Assembly: GCA_029204225.1 (NCBI GenBank)
Contig: CM055102.1
Coordinates: 5,860,287-5,924,286, forward strand
Origin: Diphasiastrum complanatum
Taxonomy: Eukaryota; Streptophyta; Lycopodiopsida; Lycopodiales; Lycopodiaceae
DNA length: 64,000 nucleotides
Direction of reading: 5' to 3'
Under the pieces are notes generated by a model that worked only from the letters and a program-made list of their open reading frames with translations, made no database searches and had not been told where the DNA came from. This document shows, in pieces, positions 46,134 to 56,382 of this stretch. The first letter of the stretch is position 1. Every line of letters begins with the position of its first letter. A program made the position numbers and the translations under genes.

Positions 46134-46918
46134 TGTAGGCTGATATTCCAAGGTATATTCTAGCCATCTTGCAGAACATCTTCAAAAATACAAGCAGGAT
46201 AGGATTTAAACATAGAACTTGCCCAGCAAGTTTAGGCTTTTACGGTATCCGTATTAGCTTAAGCTATTTAGTTCTAAGTTTAAATTGTCATGGGCACTGC
46301 ACATAGATATGTAATTTCAAGTTATGTAAAAGTTAGTCACAAAGGCCTATGGGGGGTTTGTCCCATGGCACCAATGTGATTCAAAGTAAGTTAGTCTATG
46401 TGGCTTACTTGTCCCACAGTGCATTTCTGTAAGTGACCACCACTCCAAGTATAAATAAGAGTGGAAGAGTCCATTTTCGAGAAGAACCTCATTTGTATTA
46501 CATACCTATCTTTCTCTTTGAGTGTTCTCCCTTGTGTGGTTTCATGTCCTATGTTACTTCACATTGTATTGTATATTATTCATTTGGCAACAGGTTAAGT
46601 TAATCTAGGCCCTCCATTCTCTAGTAGGGTAAGCCTGAGAAGATGAGATTTCGTTTAGGGTTTTATCTTTTAGGTTAAGCCGTCATTTGTTAGAAACTAA
46701 GGAGAGAAAAGAGAGAAGAGTGGATCTTCCTCGAAATACTCACCCACTAACTGTAGAATATTCTCATCCTTCCAACTCTCGGTTAGTTGGAAGCCATAGC
46801 CATTGGTTGGGAAAGCCACAATCCCTAGTCGGAGCCATAACGTGTTCTAGTTGGGAGTCCGCCATAGCACTCGTTAGTTGGAGCCATAGCCGGAGTTGAG
46901 GGATGCGAACAGACAACA
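46134..46918 (+). repeat. 3' LTR of A3 (785 bp)
   Basis: Starts TGTAGGCTGATATTCCAAGG and ends ACAGACAACA before GACAG. Its length agrees with the reassembled 5' LTR (784 bp). Confidence 0.94.
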
Positions 46919-46923
46919 GACAG

Positions 46924-47579
46924 GGAGTTATGAATGTCAAAATAGTGATTTTTTTAGATTTTCTGGAAAAAAATTGTACTTTCAGAATTCGCGGGTAGGA
47001 CAGAGAAATTGTACTCTTTGAGAACGATTTCTTAGGCGGGATGGCGATTTCTAACAGGGAGGTTTGACTGGCATATAGGGAATATGAAAAAAATGTGACT
47101 TTCTGATAGTAAACAGGCAAAATCTGTGAGATAGAATTCGCGAAGCTGCTGGAGGACTGATCTTGATGAGATCTAGCCTAAGTGAAGCTGGAGAATTCTA
47201 AGACAAAGATTTGGGTGAGATATAAGGAATTTTGACAGTATATCAGGCTGTTTTTTCAGAATCTGATCGTGGTCAGAATTCGTGGAGGTGATAAAATGAA
47301 AGATCAGGGTCTCTTAAGGCTGTAGACAGGCTGTCGAATTTTGATATACCTGGTTGGTTTGAAAAAAAGTTACTTGGGTCACTTCTTTTCAAGAAAATGT
47401 CCAAGTTGACTCTTTTGTTGCTTCTCCCCGACTGGATAAGTTGCTCTGCAGCTCATGTAGGATCTGGAGAGACGACTCGTGCTGTTTGTTGGTAGATAGA
47501 GACAGGCAAACAAGCAAACATACAACACGGAAGCAAGAGAACAAAAAGGAGAAGAAGCTAGGTAAAAAATACTTAAAAA
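46924..47579 (-). other. H leader
   Basis: This joins 33168 once A3 is removed and leads to H gag. It contains scattered AGAATTCGCG/CAGAATTCGTG motifs (near 46985, 47132 and 47273; also near 33155), a weaker version of the leader arrays in A and D. No gene. Confidence 0.55.
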
Positions 47580-47595
47580 GCAGCAACGACGCCAA
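47580..47595 (-). other. Primer-binding site of H (Asp tRNA type)
   Basis: The minus strand reads TTGGCGTCGTTGCTGC directly after the LTR end CTTCCAACA. It follows the Asp-tRNA PBS with two or three changes. Confidence 0.8.
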
Positions 47596-47745
47596 TGTTG
47601 GAAGTATTTCTAGTGTGTGCGGTGGCTAGATCTACTTACGGGTGTAGCATAGGGATGTAGAGATTCGTCCACTTTTTACGTTTCTACTACAAGCTTCAAC
47701 GGAAATACGGAAAGAATCAACATGAATGAGAGCACTACGGCTTAC
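47596..47745 (-). repeat. 5' LTR of H, inner part
   Basis: The LTR end adjoining the PBS (plus-strand TGTTGGAAGT). Element D cuts it at 47745; it continues at 55085. Confidence 0.78.
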
Positions 47746-48923
47746 TGTTGGCTGATTCTGACGAATCCCCAAGATACTCAGACAGAGCAACTCAAGAGCA
47801 CCTCTCACCTTAGACCGAAGAGGTCTTTGAGAAGACGAGACCAACGAAGACTAAGAGCCGAGTATGAGAGCCGAGAAATGCTAGTTAGGAATGGCAAGCA
47901 AGAACTGTGTAAGCCTCGTGGTGAATCCCGGAAGATGGAATGACCATGTAGGAACTAGTATTTCTAAGCAAATGTAATAAATGCAAGTAGACCCCTCTTA
48001 AAGAAAGTAGAGTGAGCCACCTTTTGATGGTGACCTCTAGTGGAGAGCATTATTCCACTTGTAATTTGTGAAATGTGGAAATTCCACTAGGATGCCACCT
48101 AAGGAGCTCTCTTGCTTATTTAAGAGACTCCCTCTTTGTGAAGAAAAGCTTTTTGTGAATTGTATCAACTCCATGCTGAAATGAGAAGAGCCTTTACGAG
48201 TTTGGTGCATCCATTGAGCTCCTTGATCATGCTTGTTTCTTGAGTGATGCATTTATGATCTTGCCCTTCCCTCCTTTTGTGTGTGGTTGTGGACTGTAGA
48301 GTGGATTAGATTTGCTGCTTTCGTAGAGTGGATTAGCTTCTTTTCTTGTTTGTGGATTAATGTAGGAACCAGCATTTAGGTAAACTAAACAGGCTGGATC
48401 TGTGGTGTAGTTCTTGCATATCTCTTACAGTCCAGTTCTTGATATTCTTGGGGTGTCCAAGAATCAAAAGGCTAGTTGGTTTCTTGATTTTTGGACTTCT
48501 AACATGCTGTAGATTAGTTTCTTGTTTCTTGGTTTGTCAATTTATGCAAGTGTAGTTCAATGTTAGTAATGCTTAGGCTCTGATTCAGTTCGTTTTTAGG
48601 AGTAGATAGTTGTAGAATCTGCTGAATGTTCATTTGGGCTGCACTCTGATTTGTGAATGAGCGTTCATGGCTTGCATCCATGTATAAATGTAAGTGTGTT
48701 CAAGAGAGTTCGTCCATGAGTAGTCCTCTGACAGGCAGGACAAAAAAATATACTACAATGACAATCTATCCCTTCTGCCTGGTTTGGCATCGTAATATCA
48801 AGAGCACACATAATGAATGCCCTGAAGCCTAGTAACATGCAGAATACCAAGTCGTAGAAGCTGTAAGCAAGAAGTAAAAGAACTGTAGTAAACAGATCAT
48901 CTAGACCTTTGGATCTGTAAACA
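47746..48923 (+). repeat. 5' LTR of D (1178 bp)
   Basis: Starts TGTTGGCTGATTCTGACGA and ends GATCTGTAAACA. It has about 350 bp (roughly 48284-48634) not found in the 3' LTR. Otherwise the two LTRs are nearly identical. Confidence 0.93.
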
Positions 48924-48940
48924 TTTGGCATCGTTGCCCA
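48924..48940 (+). other. Primer-binding site of D (Asp tRNA type, worn)
   Basis: TTTGGCATCGTTGCCCA directly follows the LTR. It keeps TTGGC-TCGTTGCC of the Asp-tRNA PBS. Confidence 0.75.
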
Positions 48941-49010
48941 TTGAACTCCAACACCTTCTACATCAGAAACCCGCAACCTTGTCCACGCTCCGCCTGTCCC
49001 CTCACGATCA

Positions 49011-49530
49011 CATCTCAACCGGAGCCCCTTCTGTGTTGAAATCTCAACTGAAGAGCTCGTGTCCAATCTCAACCGACGCATTCTATTGAATCTCAACCGA
49101 CACACACTCTCTCAGATCTCAACTGATAGTCATCCGTTACATCTCGACCGACGGTAATCTATTAAAATCTCGAGCGACGATTTTCACTCAGATCTCAACC
49201 GACGGTACTCCATAACCAACGGCCTCATTCCAATCTCGATCGACAACCATGCGTTAGAAGCGATCCTTCACATCTCAACTGGAGCCGAATTGTTCTATTC
49301 AATCTCAGCCGAAACCCAACGCTTAAATCTCAACCGAAGAGATTTTCAATCTCAACCGAAGAGATTTTCAATCTCAACCGAAGCAATTTCTCAACTCTCG
49401 ACCGACGAGATCTTATCACGTCTCGATAGAAGAGTTTTTGCTCAACTCTCGATCTGAGGGTCTGGGTCCAATCTCGACCGAACATATTTCTTCCAATCTC
49501 AACCAGACCAGATTCACGCTCGACCACCAG
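49011..49530 (+). repeat. D leader array of ATCTCAACCGA motifs
   Basis: About 20 copies of an 11-base motif (ATCTCAACCGA or ATCTCGACCGA) spaced irregularly by about 15-45 bases between PBS and gag. This is a different motif from the A leader but the same arrangement and position. Confidence 0.9.
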
Positions 49531-49719
49531 CCTTTTCAACGACAATCTTTCTGTCAAACCAAACGACATACAAGCTGGACCGCTATAAACGAGAGCAACG
49601 ACACGAGCCTGTATCTGCCTTGAGTCGTAGCCATTGCAAACCACTACGTGATCGCCTTGAGCCATAGCCATCACCAACACCAGCACCAGCACCACCGCTC
49701 TCGTCAGAACCACAGTCAC

Positions 49720-50580
49720 ACACCTCCACTCTTCCAACGGTAGAAACCGAATTTCAGATATTGCACCAGCCGTCTTGAACCGTAGCGACCACAATCCACT
49801 CACGTCATTCCTTCACCCGTAATAATCCGCATACATCCATTCCACCGCAACCAATCGCCAACCATCACAAACTGTGAGGACCACAACCCATCGCACATTG
49901 TATGGACCGTCATCCATCATAACTCGTAGGCATCGTAATCTATCGTAACCGTACGAATCGTAAACCATCGCAAACACCGGTCATCCCTCGCAAACTGTTC
50001 AGACCACAAATCACCACAACACTCCGCAATCTACTCATCTCCGTTCCCGACCTGTGGAAACCGCAAGCCATCTGCTGTTCAGCCGTAGCAGCCTCTTCCC
50101 CCTACAACCCGAGAAATTTAAACCATGCACACATCAATCCGTACTGATTACCTTAATCCATAGTTCCTAACTACGTCCACCCTTGAACCGCTACCACCGC
50201 CTTACCCCGCCCACAACCACATCCGCTGTTGCACCGCAGACAATTGCAACCTAGCCACATTCGTCCTTGAATCGCATTCCAAATGCACACTGACTGCCTC
50301 CACTCGAATCGTGAAAAACACATTCCACAATCTACAACTGCAACAAACATCACCAGATCGCATTCACCGCACACACACCACCATCAAACCACATTTCCCC
50401 ATCCAAACCGCGTTCACCCGTCGACATCGAATTCACACGTCAAGACCACATTTCCCCGTCTAAACCGTACCAGATCGTAACTGACCGCAACAGACCCCAT
50501 AACGCCATTGACTGCAATCACCCGCACCCCACCGCAAACCGCATCCACCGTAAACCGTAGGGACTGCAAAAAAAAAAAAA
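49720..50580 (+). repeat. Second D leader array, CCGTA/CCGCAACC-type motifs
   Basis: A C/A-rich stretch of loosely repeated words (ACCGCAA, ACCATCGCAAAC, ATCCACCGTA) every 15-25 bases up to an A-run at 50569-50582 just before gag. Degenerate but clearly non-random. No gene. Confidence 0.65.
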
Positions 50581-50605
50581 ACAAATTCGAAAACACCAGT
50601 TCTCA

Positions 50606-51958
50606 ATGGACCAACAACCAGATCCGAAAATTCCAGACGATTATCCATACGAGGTCAGGTCCCCTGTAGTTGAACAAATCAGACATCATAGGTTCTACCG
50701 AATGAGAGCCGAACTCCAAGAGCCATCCACAAACCCATTCGAGGGACAAGAACCTGATAGAGCCGAGTCTTCATGCGCACGATCCCATTTTTCTGGTGTT
50801 GAGCCCTCACAGGTCAGAACCAACCCTAATGGAGTTTCTGCTACCCACGGAGCTCATTTTGAAAGATGTACACCCAAGCTAGATCTACCAAAGTTTGACG
50901 GTAGTTCGGACCCTCAAAGATTTTTGCAAATCTTTGAGAATGCATGTGATGTGTATGGCGAAACATCTCCCGATGCTATGGTCCAACTGTTTTCAATGAC
51001 CATGATCGCTAAAGCACGTGATTGGTTTTTCAACCTTGATCGTGATGAAAAGACAGACTGATCAATTTTGAAAGAGTCCTTTATCAAGTGTTTTAAGCCC
51101 TTTCGTTTGATAGAGAGCCCTTTTGTCAAATTGAGTAGTATCAAGATGGCAAAAGATGAACGTGTATGAGACTATATCGAGCATTTCAAACGCCTCAAAA
51201 GTCAAGTACAGGAACAGCCCTCCGAACAGATGCTCATCATCTGGTTTTTAGTTGGCCTTCCAAGATGGATTAGACGCGAGCTTAAATCCAATGACGAATA
51301 TATGAGCCTCAAATTAGCTATGTCTGATGCCATCAAAGAAGAAGATGAAGGATCAGATGTTGACAAATCCAGGGAAAGACGAGCATCACGTGCTCCTCTC
51401 CATGAGTCGAAGCCGATCGAGGATACCCGAGATTAGCTTTGGAAATCCCAGTTGGAGTTGTTTAATAAGCAACACCAACTACAGATGGAGAAACTCACCA
51501 ACGAGTTTTAAGCTACCCTGAAGTCTATCCAAAGCAGTATGCCTAGTTAGTCAAACCCTGCACAGGTACCTTATAGACGAAAAAAAATATGGTGCCCACA
51601 CTGTCGGGCTACGCATCCTGTTGATGTTTGTCCTTCATATCCGCCTATCCAAGCACATACAGTACAACAATATGAAGAACAACCGTCATAATCTGGACAT
51701 TCCTTGACTTATCATGAGTACCCACCAGAAAGTCCAGAACCATTAGCTATACAAGATGGCTATGTCGTTATACAAGGGCCATTGCACATCAGATGTTTCA
51801 TCTGTGGTGAAACTGGCCACTTCATGGTTGATTGTCCAATCAAGACCAAGTACCATGTTGAGTGTCCTAACTGTATCAGAAATCACAGTTTCAAAGACTG
51901 TCCGAAACACCCAACTACGATCCTACCTGCCCATCACGTCAGTTATGAATTCCGATAG
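50606..51958 (+). pseudogene. gag: D gag with three zinc knuckles and six in-frame stops
   Basis: Start MDQQPDPKIPDDYPYEVRSP at 50606. Capsid markers: LDLPKFDGSSDPQRFLQIFE, ARDWFFNLD, YIEHFKRLKSQ and IIWFLVGLPRWIRREL. An acidic linker follows, then knuckles CPHCRATHPVDVC (CX2CX3HX4C), CFICGETGHFMVDC (CX2CX4HX4C) and CPNCIRNHSFKDC (CX2CX3HX4C). The whole gene stays in one phase over 451 codons, broken only by stops: TGA 51059, TGA near 51167, then TAG, TAA, TAG and TAA. Where the H or A3 copy can be compared, each stop is one C-to-T or G-to-A change away. This indicates decay by cytosine deamination without frameshifts. Confidence 0.9.
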
Positions 51959-53361
51959 GATCCTCACGACAACCACACAAGCACAATAGCACCCAACCGC
52001 TCAGCCTGCTGCTCACTCAAAAAGTTTCTAGCAAACTTCTACAATATCACACAATACACCAGCTCCATAATGAAAAAAGACAATATGAAATGAGTCCTTG
52101 TCAAAAGAAAGTGAAACCGATATTCCGTCATCTGCTACAATGTCCAACCAAGAGCAACCTCCACAGAAAATTGACAGTTTTTCTCCACTTCTACAACCTC
52201 AAATCTATTTGTCTTTCCATATGTTGATACGATTTCCAATGTGCCAATACATAATAAATCTAGGATTCGGAAATCCAGATAGAGATTCGATTCTGAATCT
52301 CTTGTTCAGAGAGGTCCTCAGGACATAGTATCTCATCCATACCTGCATCTCAAGCTATATCTTACAACATCTGATATCAATGATGGTAGATTTAGTGTAA
52401 CCAATCCTGCCTTGTTTTGACAAGGGCATGTCAGAGTAAGTCACATTACTCTACAAACAATGGAATATTACAACTGTCAAGGTACATTATCAATGTTGAT
52501 AAATGTAAGTTTTGTTCGACAAGTACACTACAGTTCTCACTCTCTATATTGTTTGTATATTTATTTGTTTTTTTTCATTCCTAGTGTGTGATTGATTTTT
52601 GCATGAGAAATAGTGACTACACGAGAGTCTTCCGTAGAGCATCTCACGAACACATTTTCATTCATCTATCCATCTTCAGATTACCTTGTTTAGCAGTTTA
52701 GAATTTTTGAGAAATATGAGAAGTACATGTCAAATTAGAGTTGATTCATGCATCTCATTGGCATATTATTTTTTAAGTCAACTACAACAAAATTGAAATA
52801 AATTTAGTTAAAATTTGTTCAATCTTTAGTCCAGTCGCATGTTCAATGAGTTTCAACTACGTGTTCCACACGCCGATCCAATCCTGAGCATGAACAATTA
52901 TCAGCAACAACATCCCCACCAACAGATTTTTTTTTTTTTTTGGGGGGAGTGGATCTGCTTGTGCCAATAACAACATCAACGAGATCGACAGCCAAGGTCA
53001 CAAGTCAAATATGAAAAGACAAGTCTAAAGAAGACAGATGGGTAATTCAAAGAGACGCAATCAGAAGAAGTATTCCAGTCATGACGAAGATCCTTAAGAA
53101 AAGAGAAACACAAGCATTGGAAAATCAGTTTTCTTCTTCAACCAACCTCTTGTCATACTTCTGCGCCCATTCTCATGTCTATCGTCCACACCATCTACCG
53201 TTGTCACCACCACCCTCTCTTCCATCTGTTTTTTTATCATCAGTTTACTGTTCTTCTGAGAAATTCCTAGTTTTTGATAGTCTTACCGAAGCAGCTAATA
53301 GATCATTGCAAGTGTCTTGTGGAGACCAACTGCCACCTACAATGGATGATCAGCCAAATGA
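51959..53361 (+). other. D region after gag
   Basis: No convincing gene. An open stretch at 53081-53389 is Ser/Pro-rich. A T-run followed by a G-run is at about 52928-52947. Confidence 0.5.
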
Positions 53362-53538
53362 AAATTTAAGAAGCAGGCAAAGCAGCTAGAAGAAATAAAG
53401 AGAAAGATCCAAGAAGCTAAGGAGGAAAGGACAAAACTTAAGCAACAGATGAGTCAGATCAACCTTGATCAAAAGAAACTCTCTGGAGCAATGATAGTTG
53501 AATCCCCTAGTATGAAGCCCAAAGAGATCCAAAAGTAA
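53362..53538 (+). pseudogene. Coiled-coil coding remnant in D
   Basis: A 58-codon stretch with heptad-like charged sequence (QLEEIKRKIQEAKEERTKLK), ending at TAA 53536-53538. The preceding codons are in another frame, so the start is lost. A coiled coil near the 3' end of the element recalls H ORF2, but the sequences are not obviously related. Confidence 0.4.
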
Positions 53539-53571
53539 TGGATCAAAAGAAATAGCTGCAGAAAATGAAAG

Positions 53572-54003
53572 ATGAAGACAATCGTGAACCTGCAAATAAA
53601 GCAAGCTCCTCACCCAGCAAGTGGTGGTCAAAGCTCGACATTGCAAGGGTCCAAGGCTACAACTATAGAACTATCAGTTCCTTCACCTTGTCACCAAGCC
53701 TTCATCATGTTTCCTCACCGTTACCAAACCGTCCATCCAAAACTGTTCCTACCACCAACTTTTGATGAATCCATCCCCTTGAGACTGATAATTAAAGCTT
53801 GTGCGACCTGCAAAACGAAGGTTTTCCTTGAGACTGAAACTTCAACTGAGAGAAGAACCACGGAAACACCCAGAAGCGAATGGAGGATACAGACTTCCCA
53901 GAAGATAGAATCTGCCAAGAAACCAAAGATGAAATCGTCAATGGCAGATACAAGTGACAAAACAAAGAGACACATGGAAAGCACTCGAGCATGCAAGTTG
54001 TGA
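53572..54003 (+). CDS. Unknown open frame in D (143 aa)
   Basis: An unbroken frame, Ser/Thr/Lys-rich, with a middle part KLFLPPTFDESIPLRLI and a basic C-terminus. It follows the coiled-coil remnant by 33 bases in a different phase and may be its continuation. It is unusual for this element to keep 143 codons without a stop, but no domain is recognised. It may be chance. Confidence 0.3.
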   Translation: MKTIVNLQIKQAPHPASGGQSSTLQGSKATTIELSVPSPCHQAFIMFPHRYQTVHPKLFLPPTFDESIPLRLIIKACATCKTKVFLETETSTERRTTETPRSEWRIQTSQKIESAKKPKMKSSMADTSDKTKRHMESTRACKL

Positions 54004-54252
54004 AGCTACTGAGAGCTCTCTAATTTTGAGAATGTCAACCAACTGCAGCAATAAGACATTCTGGTTAAACTGCAACAATTCGTGAAAAAAAGTTTTTGTG
54101 ATAAAGACCGGTGACAATAAGCACTTGGTTTTATGTAAGCGAACGAGGATCTACGCTTTTCCAAGTGACAATCGAAAATTCCAATGCAAAGCGGAGCGAC
54201 ATCGTCCAATATGAGTTGCAGTGGGTCCTGCAACACATTAGGGGTGGGATGA

Positions 54253-55079
54253 TGTTGGCTGATTCTGACGAATTCCCAAGATACTCGGACAGAGCAACTC
54301 AAGAGCACCTCTCACCTTAGACCGAGGAGGTCTCTTAGAAGACGAGACCAACGAAAACTAAGAGCCGAGTATGAGAGCCGAGAAATGCTAGTTAGGAATG
54401 GCAAGCAAGAACTGTGTAAGCCTTGTGGTGAATCCTGGAAGATGGAATGACCATGTAGGAACTAGTATTTCTAAGCAAATGTAATAAATGCAAGTAGACC
54501 CCTCTTAAAGAAAGTAGAGTGAGCCACCTTTTGATGGTGACCTCTAGTGGAGAGCATTATTCCACTTGTAATTTGTGAAATGTGGAAATTCCACTAGGAT
54601 GCCACCTAAGGAGCTCTCTTGCTTATTTAAGAGACTCCATCTTTGTGAAAAGGAGCTTTTTGTGAATTGTATCAACTCCATGCTGAAATGAGAAGAGCCT
54701 TCACAAGTTTGGTACATCCATTGAGCTCCTTGATCATGCTTGTTTCTTGAGTGATGCATTTACGATTTTGCCCTTCCCTCCTTTTGTGTGTGGGCAACAC
54801 TCTGATCTGTGAATGAGCGTTCATGGCTTGCATCTATGTATGAATGTAAGTGCGTTCAAGAGAGTTCGTCCCTGAGTAGTCCTCTGACAGACAGGACAAA
54901 AAAATATACTACAATGACAATCTATTCCTTCTGCCTAGTTTGGCATCGTAATATCAAGAGCACACATAACGAATGCCCTGAAGCCTGGTAACAGGCAGAA
55001 TACCAAGCCGTAGAAGCTGTAAGCAAGAAGTAAAAGAACCGTAGTAAACAGATCCTCTAGACCTCTGGATCTGTAAACA
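54253..55079 (+). repeat. 3' LTR of D (827 bp)
   Basis: Same ends as the 5' LTR. It lacks about 350 bp between GTGTGTGG and CACTCTGAT. The preceding tract AGGGGTGGGATGA (54240-54252) is the polypurine tract. Confidence 0.93.
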
Positions 55080-55084
55080 CTTAC

Positions 55085-55740
55085 CCAACTAGTGCCCGAA
55101 ACGGAAATAAAGCTAATTAGTAACAACAATAAAAATCCTTGCTAAGGCAGACCCAACTAGCAAGATTGAAGAAAACCTACTTAACACCCAAAGGGAGATA
55201 ATAAGAATTGCGGCTAAACTAAGCAATAAACAAATAAAACCATGCCACAATTAAAGGCCAATGAAAGGAGGCAAGAGGAGGCTCGAGCACCTTCCCTCAA
55301 GCTATGCACCTTCCAATGGGAACACAATGAAATGCAAGATAATCACAATAGTAATTTTGCCTTAATCACAAAGTGTTGTTTACAATGCAAATACCTCTCC
55401 TTTTATGGCAAGGAGGGTCTTCCCTAAGTGTCTACTAACTTATGGGACTAATCTGTTTCTAGCCTTTCTAGAACTTGTAACTTAGGATTTAGAACTTCAA
55501 AGTTTATTGGCTTAGGAAAACTTAAGATAAAATATTTCTAATCTTAAGTTTCCTAAGTCTAAGTTCTAAATCGAAGTTTAAGCTATTTTATTATTATTTA
55601 AGCTTCTACTCATGGGCTTACAAAACACATGCCATGGTTGAAGTTTATTGACAGATACTCATACGTGGACTTACAAAACACATGCCACAAAGTTTTATTT
55701 CTTTCTTTTTATTTTCTCTGTGTTAGCACAATTGCTAACA
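55085..55740 (-). repeat. 5' LTR of H, outer part
   Basis: Resumes after D and its second CTTAC. 55104-55740 is closely similar to 10973-11604. It ends ATTGCTAACA, i.e. minus-strand LTR start TGTTAGCAAT. The full LTR is 806 bp. Confidence 0.85.
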
Positions 55741-56382
55741 TGTACATATGTAAGTAGGTGATTAGGCCAATGGTTACTTTGACTTAGCTCGAGGTAGTGT
55801 AGGCCTTTGACATTTCGCTTGATATAGAGGGCTAGTGACATTGAATCATGTGTTGTAATGTTGACATGTAACCAATCAAAAGAGAGAGATGCATAGAATT
55901 GGTCCAATCATATGTAAGAGAGGCCAAGTCACTAGAACAATCAAATTTAGAAGTGCTATGTAATAGATCCAATCATATTGCTTGATGACTATACCTCTTG
56001 GAGCATGATTTACTATTAGAGAGTGATTCTACAATTAGTTTTTTGGAGAGATCTTGAGATTCTACACATAGAGTTTTTTGTACCTTCTCTCTCTAGTTGA
56101 GAGCAAGCTAATTTCACACTTAGTTTCTTTCACCAAAAGTTGTCAATTCTGGGTGACACATGGCTTGATACTCGGCCATATCGTGTCAAGACACGGGATC
56201 GTCACAGATCTATCCTCAGAGGCGTTGACACAAGTCATAGTGTAGAAGTGCAAAATTGCAAGTGGTGCACCATAGGTCAAATTCTCATCACTTTGACTTT
56301 TGAGGTCCAATCAAATTTAGACGTGCAAATCATGGATTCAATCATTTTTAAAGGTCACCACATGCTATATGGAGTAGGAACG
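55741..56382. other. Right flank of H, nothing identified
   Basis: AT-rich sequence without a convincing gene. A CT-rich block (near 56087-56105) resembles those in copia LTRs here, but no LTR ends are visible. Confidence 0.4.

Larger units (their letters stand above)
33169..46918 (+). mobile_element. Gypsy-like non-autonomous element A3
   Basis: A plus-strand element flanked by GACAG (33164-33168 and 46919-46923). The 5' LTR is 33169-33908 plus 39726-39769, split by copia C; the 3' LTR is 46134-46918. Without C it is about 7.9 kb. The interior holds a worn PBS, a long leader, gag and a PPT, but no pol. Same family as A1. Confidence 0.92.
47746..55079 (+). mobile_element. Gypsy-like non-autonomous element D
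   Basis: A plus-strand element flanked by CTTAC (47741-47745 and 55080-55084). LTRs are at 47746-48923 and 54253-55079, with an Asp-type PBS, a motif-array leader, gag and a PPT. No pol. Its gag is related to that of A and H, but its LTR and leader motifs differ. Confidence 0.93.
10973..55740 (-). mobile_element. Gypsy-like element H, host of the nested insertions
   Basis: A minus-strand element assembled from its parts. The 5' LTR is 47596-47745 plus 55085-55740. The Asp-tRNA-type PBS is at 47580-47595. The leader is 46924-47579 plus 33168-32992, then gag (32991-31734), the unknown ORF2 (27867-26024 plus 12908-12517), the polypurine tract (11605-11616) and the truncated 3' LTR (10973-11604). 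It is interrupted by A1, A3 and D, each removable at its target-site duplication. The internal part is then about 9 kb. No RT, integrase or protease was found in it, so it was probably non-autonomous. The H target-site duplication cannot be read because the left LTR end is missing. Confidence 0.75.

Noticed and set aside
48037-48252. A 71-codon frame found twice (also 54544-54759)
   Set aside because: It is duplicated only because it lies in both LTRs of D, and it is antisense to the element.
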